From: Marinobacterium_E sp035458585
GTDB taxonomy: Bacteria; Pseudomonadota; Gammaproteobacteria; Pseudomonadales; Balneatricaceae
Length of the DNA: 22,054 nucleotides
Reading direction: 5' to 3'
NCBI GenBank assembly: GCA_035458585.1
Contig: DATHZN010000091.1
Coordinates: forward strand, 1 to 22,054
This document shows, one piece after another, positions 7,964 to 16,200 of this stretch. Below the pieces are notes generated by a model. That model saw only the letters and a list, made by a program, of their open reading frames with translations. It was not told where the DNA came from and searched no databases. The position numbers and the translations under genes are program-made. Every line of letters starts with the position of its first letter. The stretch's first letter is position 1.

Positions 7964-8824
7964 GTGCGCAAAGAGTTTGAGGCCGTGCGCGAATTACTGA
8001 TGCGAGGAACACGGCAGGTAAAATTAAATGATGTCTGGTATGCCATTCACCGCCGTCTCAAAGTGGGCGAGGTAACTAGTCGAGGCACACTGGCGCTGAC
8101 CGAGGATGAGAAGGGTCAACTGCGGTTCTGGATAAAAGATGAGACAGGGTGCGACCCACTTCTGCGTGAACATTTGCCCGGTGCTACGCGCACTCAGACA
8201 ATGCAGCCACAATTTCAGAAGGCGAGTCCGCGTGCTGTGTTTGGACGGATGTTGCGTTTGGCGCGCCAGGGCGGCGGAGATATCCATCTTCTATCCGGAT
8301 CAGCCAAAGTACCGCCCGGCGCGATGCTCAGCGTTGAGCCGGAATTTATCGACCTCTCCAAAGAGATTGTACTGGTGGTTGATAACGGTGCCTTGGTGCG
8401 TGATTGGAGCCGTTTGAAGTTACCCAAGGAACTCAGTCATGCGTTGATTATTTTTCGTGGTCAGGAGCGTGATGCGATCACGCTGATGAGCGTGATCGAT
8501 GAGCAACAGCCTAAATTGAATGTAGGGTTTTATGACTTTACACCTGAAGGGATGAAGCTTGGACTATTGGCTGAACATGACGCGTTACTTATTCCAGCCC
8601 GTTGGATTGAGATGGGGCCACAGGACAGTTTCTATCATACCCACAACCATGCTGAGCTGTTTATGTCTCAGGTAGACGCGTTACTCTATCTACAGGAGTT
8701 TGCTCCTCAGGCCTTACACCCACTGCTGGCGCATATGAAGACGCATAAGATGGCCCTGTCGCAAGAAGACCTGATTAAACAGGAAGAGCGTCTATTGCTG
8801 ATGCCTCTAAAAACTATGATGTAG
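7964..8824 (+). CDS. uncharacterised protein with Toprim/JetD-like C-terminal region (DUF7281-like)
   Basis: A 286-residue soluble protein starting at GTG 7964 with AGGAG eight bases upstream. I do not recognise a characterised family. Residues 1-100 are basic and helix-like, plausibly a DNA-binding N-terminus. Residues 120-235 show an order that recalls the Toprim domain of JetD (Wadjet nuclease subunit): a hydrophobic strand ending LVVDN (Asp140-Asn141, where JetD has VEN), then IIFRG (Arg165-Gly166), then GFYDFTPEGM (Asp191, Thr193, Gly196, where JetD has a DxDPxG motif). The second acidic residue of DxD is Thr, so metal-dependent cleavage may be impaired. A perfect terminator follows at 8856-8883. 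No jetA, jetB or jetC neighbour exists. The fold and the DUF number are recalled from memory; function is unknown. Confidence 0.8.
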   Translation: MRKEFEAVRELLMRGTRQVKLNDVWYAIHRRLKVGEVTSRGTLALTEDEKGQLRFWIKDETGCDPLLREHLPGATRTQTMQPQFQKASPRAVFGRMLRLARQGGGDIHLLSGSAKVPPGAMLSVEPEFIDLSKEIVLVVDNGALVRDWSRLKLPKELSHALIIFRGQERDAITLMSVIDEQQPKLNVGFYDFTPEGMKLGLLAEHDALLIPARWIEMGPQDSFYHTHNHAELFMSQVDALLYLQEFAPQALHPLLAHMKTHKMALSQEDLIKQEERLLLMPLKTMM

Positions 8825-8855
8825 CGGGGCTTTACAGGTCATTTTACAGCTCTCT

Positions 8856-8883
8856 AAAATGCGGCAATGGCAGGCCGCATTTT
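8856..8883 (+). terminator. intrinsic terminator with perfect 10-bp stem
   Basis: AAAATGCGGC (8856-8865) pairs perfectly with GCCGCATTTT (8874-8883) around an eight-base loop, followed by T-rich TATT. It sits 31 bases after the stop of the Toprim-like gene, the right place for its terminator. The only ATG available to the following fructosamine-kinase-like frame (8867) lies inside the loop. Confidence 0.8.
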
Positions 8884-9622
8884 TATTAAAAAGACATCGA
8901 GCTCTCAGGCAGCTTCGGCTGAGGTAAGTGGGCTCAAGGCGTTGGAGACTCTCCTTCAGAGCCTACCTCAGCGCTCCATAGCCATCCCCAGTGTCATCTC
9001 TCAGCAAGGTAGTCGTTTAGAGCTCGTGCACATAGACGCCTGCCGCCCCAGTGAGATGCTATGGCAGTCAGCTGGCGCGGATTTGGCAACACTTCACAAC
9101 CAACCTCAGCCGCGCTTCGGCTGGGAGCAAGATAACTTTATTGGGTTTAACCCTCAGTTGAATCGCTGGAGCGACAATTGGGGTGATTTCTTTGTTAACT
9201 TTAGGCTCGGCCCGCAGTTGGGCTGGTTCGCAGCATCGCCTAATGCCCGGCTTTACCACTCCATCCTGGAACGACAACGTGTGAGACTCATCGAATATCT
9301 CAATGAGACTGTCCAGCATCCCAGTTTGGTGCATGGCGATCTCTGGAGTGGAAATTTGCTGTTTGACACGAATCAACCCTGGCTGATTGACCCTGCAGTT
9401 TATTGCGCTGATGCGGAAGTCGATATCGCCATGACCAGGATGTTTGGTGGTTTCTCTGCCAGTTTCTATAAGACTTACCGAGAGCTCAGGCCCGCACCCG
9501 CTGATATAGAGAGACGGCATCAGTTCTATAACCTGTACCACGCACTAAACCATGCTAACCTCTTTGGCGGCGGTTACTTTCAGCTCTGCCAACAGGGCTT
9601 TGAACTTTTGGAGAGGCTTTGA
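8867..9622 (+). CDS. fructosamine kinase family protein, N-terminally truncated
   Basis: Family members phosphorylate fructosamines or ribulosamines on glycated proteins so the adduct falls off. The C-terminal two thirds are well kept: VHGDLWSGNLLF (catalytic Asp158 and following Asn), LIDPAVYCADAEVDIAM as the metal-binding segment, and FGWEQDNFIGFNPQ and FFVNFRLGPQL as family blocks. GRIFIKK near residue 8 supplies the ATP-site lysine. Family proteins are about 285-300 residues; here 251, and the roughly 35 residues carrying the glycine-rich nucleotide loop before this lysine are absent. An in-frame stop (8855-8857) blocks extension, no Shine-Dalgarno precedes the ATG, and that ATG sits in a terminator loop. 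It may be a decaying gene, or expressed weakly. Its stop overlaps the next gene's ribosome-binding region. Confidence 0.75.
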   Translation: MAGRIFIKKTSSSQAASAEVSGLKALETLLQSLPQRSIAIPSVISQQGSRLELVHIDACRPSEMLWQSAGADLATLHNQPQPRFGWEQDNFIGFNPQLNRWSDNWGDFFVNFRLGPQLGWFAASPNARLYHSILERQRVRLIEYLNETVQHPSLVHGDLWSGNLLFDTNQPWLIDPAVYCADAEVDIAMTRMFGGFSASFYKTYRELRPAPADIERRHQFYNLYHALNHANLFGGGYFQLCQQGFELLERL

Positions 9623-9624
9623 TT

Positions 9625-10386
9625 ATGTGTTTGGTTGCGCTCAACTGGGATCCAGAGGCTGATTTACCGCTGACGCTGATTGCCAATCGCGATGAGTTTC
9701 GCGCCCGCCCGACGATGCCGATGCACTGGTGGCCGGATCAGAGCGTTAACATGTTGGCAGGCAAGGATCTGCAGGCCGGGGGTACTTGGTTTGCAATAGA
9801 TCGGGCCGGAAGATTTGCGTTGGTGACTAATATTCGACCGGGTTATGTGGGAAAAAGTGCCACGTTAAGTCGAGGCACTTTACCGGTAGATTTTATTCAA
9901 AGTGGCGGAGATATTGCCGCATTTCATGCCCAAATTGTCGATGATATACCTCAGTATGGCGGCTTTAATCTGCTTCTGGGTGACCTAGAGCAACTCTTCT
10001 GGTTCAGTAGTGATCGCCCCGAGGGCTGTCAGCTTAAACCTGGTGTGCATGTTCTGAGTAACGACGCGTTGAATACGCCCTGGCCTAAAGTAGAGCTTGC
10101 GCGGGAGCAGATGCGAGCCTCTATTGAGCACTTCAGGTCGGGCGAAATCGATCTAGATGTCCTTGCGTCAACCTCGCCTTTTCCGGATGAGGAACTGCCC
10201 CAAACAGGTGTGTCGGCTGATTGGGAGTCTAAGCTCTCCGCTCAAACTATTATCGGTACTGACTACGGTACGCGCAGTCGTTGTTGGCTGCGTGTCACTC
10301 AACAACGACAAGTAAGCCTGACAGAGGCGCAGTTGACCGAGGCTGCTGAGTTACACGCTCAACTTCACTTCAACTGGCAGGCCTGA
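9625..10386 (+). CDS. TANGO2/NRDE family protein
   Basis: A 253-residue protein with the family's fixed start MCLVAL: Cys2 becomes N-terminal after Met removal, in the manner of Ntn-type enzymes. The NRDE motif follows (ANRDEFRARPT, residues 20-30), then HWWPD, GGTWFAI, GRFALVTNIR and GFNLLLGD. The frame opens six bases earlier at a TTG overlapping the kinase stop, but the ATG at 9625 is preferred: it gives the conserved Met-Cys and has GGAGAGG eight bases upstream. Biochemical function is not established for bacterial members; eukaryotic TANGO2 is linked to secretion, haem and lipid homeostasis. Two bases separate it from the fructosamine-kinase-like gene, so the pair is probably transcribed together. 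The stop is TGA at 10384-10386. Confidence 0.88.
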   Translation: MCLVALNWDPEADLPLTLIANRDEFRARPTMPMHWWPDQSVNMLAGKDLQAGGTWFAIDRAGRFALVTNIRPGYVGKSATLSRGTLPVDFIQSGGDIAAFHAQIVDDIPQYGGFNLLLGDLEQLFWFSSDRPEGCQLKPGVHVLSNDALNTPWPKVELAREQMRASIEHFRSGEIDLDVLASTSPFPDEELPQTGVSADWESKLSAQTIIGTDYGTRSRCWLRVTQQRQVSLTEAQLTEAAELHAQLHFNWQA

Positions 10387-10438
10387 TGCTTTTTGACGAC
10401 TGGCTCCGCGGAATCGGTTTGAAGGAGTGCATTGCCGT

Positions 10439-10762
10439 TCAAAATAGCCAGGCGATACCAAGCCAGAAAAACAGGAAGAAGATAAAGAAGGCTGGTAGCA
10501 CGAACTGCAGTTCGCCAATCAGTCCATCCCCCGCAGCAAGAGTAAAAACAAGCATGACAACCAGCGTCAGGAAGAAGCTGATTATCGCCGATGTCCTCAA
10601 TCCCAGCCCCTCGCTGAAGATTGGTCCCATGGCACCTAAGAGTTCGGGTGCCAGAAGGACAATACCAGCAACTAGGGCGATCAGAATAACGACAAGGAGA
10701 ATGGCCGTGGTGCGTGCACTGCGCTTATCTTCTCTGTCGCTGGTGTTAACTTTGAGTTTCAC
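10439..10762 (-). CDS. small three-helix membrane protein, function unknown
   Basis: A 107-residue protein starting at GTG 10762, immediately after the TGA of the PH-domain gene (TGAGTG with no gap), so translation is almost certainly coupled. The N-terminus is short, charged and cytoplasmic-looking (KLKVNTSDREDKRSAR). Three hydrophobic spans follow at about residues 19-43, 60-77 and 86-107, with the last reaching the C-terminus. I do not recognise a family. Pairing with a membrane PH-domain protein suggests a small two-component membrane complex, as with YdbS/YdbT-like pairs, but that is inference. It converges with the TANGO2 gene across a 52-bp gap with no visible terminator. Confidence 0.7.
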   Translation of the reverse strand: MKLKVNTSDREDKRSARTTAILLVVILIALVAGIVLLAPELLGAMGPIFSEGLGLRTSAIISFFLTLVVMLVFTLAAGDGLIGELQFVLPAFFIFFLFFWLGIAWLF

Positions 10763-11137
10763 TCAAACACCATCCTTGTTGCCTTTGATCACATCACGTA
10801 TCTCATTGGGATCTGGTAACCCCCTCACTAGCATCTCGGGCTGATCCCCTGCAGTGTAGATCTCTATGCTGCCGACCCCGAAGATGCGGTTCATAAACGA
10901 TTGATAGACTTTGACGCTACGGACGGAATCACAATCTATTTCGGAACGCGATTTGGATAGCAGACCCTCTTCCAAATATATCTGCCCTTCAGCCACAGTC
11001 AGAGCAGTTGCCTTGCAGCTTAGATACCAGTAGAGCAGTATCAGAACACCAATCCCGACGGGTATTAATAGAAGACAAAGGATGAAGCTGAACGGGCGGT
11101 TTCGGAACATGACTGGGTGTGCGGTATAGGTTGGCAT
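10763..11137 (-). CDS. membrane-anchored bacterial PH-domain protein (YdbS/DUF304-like)
   Basis: A 124-residue protein. Residues about 16-41 form a hydrophobic hairpin or one long span (FSFILCLLLIPVGIGVLILL). The rest matches a small bacterial PH domain: a strand giving ALTVAEGQIYLEEGLLSK, then SEIDCDSVRSVKVYQSFMNRIFGVGSIEIYTAG read as two pieces (SEIDCDSVRSVKV and RIFGVGSIEIYTAG), and the closing LPDPNEIRDVI. The pattern of hydrophobic segment followed by 'DIRSV-x-G-x-IE-x-G' is typical of the family. The ATG at 11137 has GGAG about 13 bases upstream. It is first in a two-gene minus-strand unit flanked by oppositely oriented genes. The role of such domains is unknown; they may bind lipids or proteins. 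Confidence 0.8.
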   Translation of the reverse strand: MPTYTAHPVMFRNRPFSFILCLLLIPVGIGVLILLYWYLSCKATALTVAEGQIYLEEGLLSKSRSEIDCDSVRSVKVYQSFMNRIFGVGSIEIYTAGDQPEMLVRGLPDPNEIRDVIKGNKDGV

Positions 11138-11322
11138 TGGGTATTTCCGTCTCCAAAGGGGTAAAAGTCGTTTTGAGTTTATCAGGAGTTTAGACGCTAA
11201 GTCGTTGCTTTGCGCAGTTTTTCAACGCTGCAGAGTGACGAAGCTAGGTCCAGACCTTAGTTGTCAATTCGCGTACACTATTCAGCTGAAGAGTCATACC
11301 GTTCAGTTTGTCGGGGTTGTTA

Positions 11323-12495
11323 GTGTACGTTAAAAAGTTTGCCGTATTAGGTGCGGGTGTTATGGGGACGGGGATTGCCGGTCAAGCTGTTCTGCGCGCT
11401 ATACCCACGCGATTATCTGATGTTTCCGATCAGGCACTTAAACGTGCGAGCGAAAGTATTCACACCCACCTTACTCGACAACTGCAGCGAGGGACGATTG
11501 ATCACAAGCGTTTCGACGCTGCCAGAAATTCACTCTGCACTCAGAATAGTCAGCAAGGCTTTGAACAGGTGGACCTGTTGCTGGAAGCCGTTGTTGAGGA
11601 TGAGCAGGTCAAGTTGAACACCTTAGTTCAGGTAGAGTCTGCCCTTCCAGAGGGAGCCGTGCTTGCGACCAACACCTCGACCCTATCCATAGATAGGCTT
11701 TCCACCGGGTTGAAGCGCCCCGAACAGTTTTGCGGTCTACATTTTTTTAACCCAGTGGCACAAATGAAGCTAGTAGAGGTGGTGCGGGGTCGCCACACAA
11801 GTCAGACGTGTATCGACATCTGCGTTGACTTTGCGCTCAGGCTCGGTAAACAGCCCATCGTTGTGAAAGATTGTCCCGGCTTTCTAGTTAATCGCATTCT
11901 ATTCCCCTATTTTCATGGATTTGACCTTTTGGTTAAGCAGGGAGTCTCTTATGCGCACATCGATCAGGTGATGAAGAATTTCGGTTGGCCGATGGGACCC
12001 GCTTATTTGGCCGATGTTATTGGTATGGACGTGATGGTGGGGGCAGATCAGGTACTGGAACGGGGCTATCCAGAGCGCATGAGGCACCCGTCGCCATCGG
12101 TTTTTAGCTCGCTACTGGAAGCTGGGTTGGTGGGGCAAAAAAGTGGCGCGGGCTTCTATCATTACGCTGAGGATGATGCGGGGGCGCGCATGCGTGTCAT
12201 TAACCCGGAAGCGGTGCAGCTATATCCGGGTGTTGCTGATGTAAGTGATAGCGAGATCATCGATCGCATGATGCTACCGATGATCACTGAGGCTCTTCGC
12301 TGCCTGGATGAGCGGGTTGTGCAGAGTAGCTCAGAGTTAAACATCGCAGCCTTACTCGGGCTCGGCTTTCCGAGTGAGCAAAATGGACTGGTTGGATATA
12401 TCGAACGACTTGGACGTGCAGGAGTGGCTAATAAACTGGCACTCTACGGCCATTTGGGAGGTCTCTACCAGTATGATATGAAGGCTTGGGTATGA
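11323..12495 (+). CDS. stand-alone 3-hydroxyacyl-CoA dehydrogenase resembling the FadB/FadJ C-terminal half
   Basis: A 390-residue NAD-dependent dehydrogenase oxidising 3-hydroxyacyl-CoA to 3-ketoacyl-CoA. The Rossmann loop GAGVMG is at residues 10-15. The catalytic pair is His140 in GLHFFNP and Glu152 in KLVEVVRG, spaced 12 apart as in the family. DCPGFLVNR, LFPYFHGFD and FGWPMGPAYLADVIGMD are specifically FadB-like, and the length equals the dehydrogenase half of FadB (two 3HCDH domains), not the usual 280-residue single enzyme. No crotonase half lies upstream. The frame is open from TTG 11308, but GTG at 11323 is preferred, having TCGGGG six bases upstream. Its TGA overlaps the next ATG (ATGA), indicating coupling to the methyltransferase. 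Confidence 0.88.
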   Translation: MYVKKFAVLGAGVMGTGIAGQAVLRAIPTRLSDVSDQALKRASESIHTHLTRQLQRGTIDHKRFDAARNSLCTQNSQQGFEQVDLLLEAVVEDEQVKLNTLVQVESALPEGAVLATNTSTLSIDRLSTGLKRPEQFCGLHFFNPVAQMKLVEVVRGRHTSQTCIDICVDFALRLGKQPIVVKDCPGFLVNRILFPYFHGFDLLVKQGVSYAHIDQVMKNFGWPMGPAYLADVIGMDVMVGADQVLERGYPERMRHPSPSVFSSLLEAGLVGQKSGAGFYHYAEDDAGARMRVINPEAVQLYPGVADVSDSEIIDRMMLPMITEALRCLDERVVQSSSELNIAALLGLGFPSEQNGLVGYIERLGRAGVANKLALYGHLGGLYQYDMKAWV

Positions 12496-13160
12496 GTGTT
12501 CAGAAAGGCAATTCAAGAGAGGTTAGCTCAAGCCAAACCGGTGTTCATGAGCGTCTACAGGAAGTGGTGCAGCGTAATCTCGATAACCCTTTTCGCAAAC
12601 CATTCGCTGATCATACACTTGAGGCATTCGATCGGGCTCAACGATGGGTAGACAAGCACAACAGACCACTGATTTTCGACTCCTGTTGCGGCGTAGGCGA
12701 GAGTTCCCGCCACATCGCTCAGCAGTATCCGCAGCATGCCGTGATCGCACTTGATAGATCTGAAGTGAGATTGGATAAACACCGTCGCTGTTTTGATGAA
12801 ACTATTGAAAATCTTCTCTTTGTGCGTGCTGACCTGATGGATTTTTGGCGATTGGCGCAGCAGGAAGGGTGGACACTGGATCAGCATTTTCTTTTGTACC
12901 CCAACCCCTATCCCAAGCCTGGACAGTTACAGCGGCGCTGGCACGCTAGTCCTGTCTTTAGCTCTCTGCTTGCGCTTCGTGGCGAGCTGACGGTCAGGAG
13001 CAACTGGATCACCTACATCGAAGAGTTTGTCAGAGCTCTGGCGGTTGCTGGTTACTCCAGTCAAGTTAGTCCATACTCAGCAGAGATCCCCATGACTGCA
13101 TTTGAGCGTAAGTACTGGGCAAGTGGACAGCGCTCTTGGCAGTGCAGGGTGAAGCTTTAA
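12492..13160 (+). CDS. TrmB-like SAM-dependent methyltransferase with altered signature
   Basis: A 222-residue protein similar to tRNA (guanine-N7)-methyltransferases. The SAM loop is FDSCCGVGESS (Asp63 onward), then the acidic end of the second strand in VIALDRS, and ADLMDFW. The TrmB signature PDPWPKxxxxxRR appears as YPNPYPKPGQLQRR, so Asp and Trp of DPWP have become Asn138 and Tyr. SNWITYIEEF and MTAFERKYWASGQ match the TrmB C-terminal region (TxxD and T-x-F-E-x-K). The Asp of DPW is thought to contact the tRNA guanine, so target or activity may differ. It is more likely a paralogue than the housekeeping TrmB. ATG 12492 overlaps the dehydrogenase stop by four bases; the alternative TTG 12486 would overlap more. 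Confidence 0.8.
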   Translation: MSVQKGNSREVSSSQTGVHERLQEVVQRNLDNPFRKPFADHTLEAFDRAQRWVDKHNRPLIFDSCCGVGESSRHIAQQYPQHAVIALDRSEVRLDKHRRCFDETIENLLFVRADLMDFWRLAQQEGWTLDQHFLLYPNPYPKPGQLQRRWHASPVFSSLLALRGELTVRSNWITYIEEFVRALAVAGYSSQVSPYSAEIPMTAFERKYWASGQRSWQCRVKL

Positions 13161-13236
13161 GTACGTCGTCGACAATTACTCGATGTAACGGGTGCTGGCA
13201 GATCAGGGCAAATAAGGCAGGTATACCAGGGATTTC

Positions 13237-16200
13237 ATGTCGAGTAACGATATTGAAAAGACCACATCGTTAGAAACGCAGTTGGTCCGTTTTGATTCTC
13301 AACTCAGAGTCGTCAGTGCTTCACGTAATAGTATCGGAGCACTTGCTCGATCCGGTGCCCTTTTTTCTAAAGATACTGAGGGTTGGCACTCCCTTATGCG
13401 TCTTGCACTCAAGGGGGAGCGAATCAGCTCAGACTTTGCCTCTCAAGAGTTAAGTTTTCAGACCCGTGATTGGATGCTGTTTCCTGAGTTTAATGAGAAC
13501 GGCCAGGTGAGTGGCATTAGCCTCTTAATCTGTCCTACCGATCAGCCGGTGAGTATCCTTAGCACGCTTCAAGGCAAAGCGGAATCTGAACTCAGTGAGC
13601 AGATCGGACTGCTTGTCCGGCATGCCGATTTCTCAATAATCCTCCACGATGTCGAGAGCAATACGCAAAGCGTCATCGCAGGACGTGAGAGCCTACTGCA
13701 GTTGTTTCCGGGAATGACAGTTGACGAGGCGCGCGCTCAGATTCACTCTGCAGCTGATATCAAACTCCTTAAAGAGGCTCAGTTACATCCTGGCACTGAG
13801 GCAATCGTGTCGGCGGTTGTCCCAGGTTCAGAGGGAGAGAGACGCTGGAATCAGTTCAGTTTTTCTCCAATTTTTGATTATCGCGGTCGTAAGGTGCAGC
13901 TGTTATATCGACTGGGTGTTGATCGGATGATGGAGGCGCAGAGCAGCCTTGAACAGGCTTTAAGATTTGCCAACATAGAAACGTTTGAAGAAGACGCGGA
14001 AACCGGAGAGGGTCGATACCTCTTTGGGTTTGGTGATTGGACCGGTATGGGCTTCGTCGGCGGGGAGGAGCGACTCAATCGTATACCGCCGAGTCACCGA
14101 GAGATTGTTCGTGAAGCAATCGGTCAAGTCGGAAAACGGGTAGAGTTTCCCTTTTTTCATGCCGATGGCGAAGACCCAGTATGGTGGGAACAGCAGACTA
14201 TTCGCGAATACCGGGACTCGAGCGGACGGCGGATGTTAGTGGGTATGTCCCGTTGTATTGACGAGGAGAAATCAGCCCAACTGGCGCGAGAGCAACTAAT
14301 TCACGACTTAGAGCACGCCAATGCAGCGGCACTTGCGGCGGCACAGAGTAAATCTGACTTTCTCGCGAACATGAGCCACGAGATCCGTACGCCGCTTCAC
14401 GCCGTGCTCGGGCTCGCTCAGGTCCTACTGCGCACCGACGATATAGCAGTTGCTCGTGGTTATGGAGAAAAAATAGTACGCGCCGGCAATTCGCTGCAGA
14501 ACATCATCAATGACATTCTCGACTTTTCAAAGATCGATGCCGGAAAACTGGAGATCGATCATCAGCCATTTGCTCTGCAGGATGTTCTGGACAATCTATC
14601 AGTGATCATGGCAAAAGCTGCCTCTGAGAAAGATATTTCGCTGGCGATTGGACTCAAATACCAACCTGAGCATCGTTTAATAGGTGACCGTTTGCGGTTA
14701 GAGCAGGTGCTGATAAACCTCCTGGGGAATGCCGTTAAATTTACCGAAAAAGGGCATGTCGTACTTGAGGTCGAGCGACTGGAACAGATCGACTCAAGAG
14801 TGAAACTGAGGTTCAGGGTTGAGGACACTGGCATCGGCATGTCATCCGATGCGTTGAAAAAAATATTTTCTGCTTTTGAGCAGGCGGATACATCCACAAC
14901 ACGCCGTTTTGGCGGTACAGGTCTGGGACTGACTATCAGCTCGCGGTTGCTGGATCTTATGGGAGGTGTATTAGAGGTTGAATCAGCAGAGAATGCTGGA
15001 AGTACCTTTTGGTTTGAGCTCGAGTTTGACCTCGGTGAACCCATTGCAAAAAGCTATCTGCAACTCGATGATTTAAGTGTCCTGATAGCCGACGCGGACC
15101 CGAGGGCAAGGGATGCGCTCAGTAGCACAGTGCAGGCGCTGGGGTGGCAGACCGAGTGTTGTGCTTCGGGAGCGGAGTTGCTGGCTTTGGTGAGGGCCTA
15201 CCACAATCGGCGGCACACCGTTGACATGGTGCTGGTGGATGGCGATGTTCTAGGAGGCAAAGACCTTGAGTTAGCACAGCAACTTAAGGCGTCATCCGGT
15301 ACCAATGGTGCGCCGTTGATTATGATGGTGACGCCAAAGTCGCGAGACCGGCTGCGGTGCCACCTAGACTCACCTTTTGTTGATCTTGTGCTCGAAAAGC
15401 CGATTACTACCTCTGATCTTTTTGACGCCATAATGACAATCCGAGGCTCAGAACAAGATTCCCCTACGCAGGCATCTCAGAATCTGGCGTTGAGCGGAGT
15501 TAACTTGCTCATCGTAGATGATAATGAGTTCAACCGTGAGGTTGCCGCGCAGGTTTTTGGCAGTGAAGGAGCAAAGGTTGTATGCCTGGATGATGGCGAC
15601 CAGGCTGTTCGATGGCTGGCGGCAAATCACCAGTTTACCGATCTTGTGTTGATGGATATCCAGATGCCGATCTTGGATGGACTTTCAGCTACACGCAAAA
15701 TTAGAACCGAGCTGGGGTTAGACATTCCCATCATTGCGCTGTCTGCAGCGGTCTTTGATAAGGACCGTGATGCTGCCACAGCGAGTGGGATGGATGCCTT
15801 TATCTCCAAGCCATTCGATGTAGATCGGGCTATTGAGACGATCCTCAGCGTTTTACAGAGTCGTGCTCCAGCCTCTGTTGGCTCAAACACGCCGCTCTCT
15901 GTTCGCCTTAGTGAGGGTGGTTCGCCCCTTTTTGATCGAACAAGTGCGCTGGCCTATTGGGGCAGCATGGAGAGACTTGAGCCATATCTAGTCAAATTTT
16001 TAAGTGAGCACCAGAATACAGTTAGTGATTTCGATGGTCTGATAGACCCCAAAGAGATTGAACGTATGGCTCACAAGTTAAAAGGCACTGCATCGGCTCT
16101 TGGACTTGTGCATCTGAACGAGTCCGCTCAGCAGCTCATGAAAAGTGCCAGCGGTTCTAATAACAGGCTAGAGATCGAAGATGATCTGTCTCTTCTGAAG

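Noticed and set aside
8820..8866. Frameshift restoring the missing N-terminus of the fructosamine kinase
   Set aside because: I read the other two plus-strand frames across 8820-8880 and neither gives the family's glycine-rich nucleotide-loop sequence.
14562..15044. 160-codon minus-strand open frame inside the histidine kinase gene
   Set aside because: It is a shadow of the HATPase coding region; the translation is Ser/Arg/Pro-rich and has no start signal.
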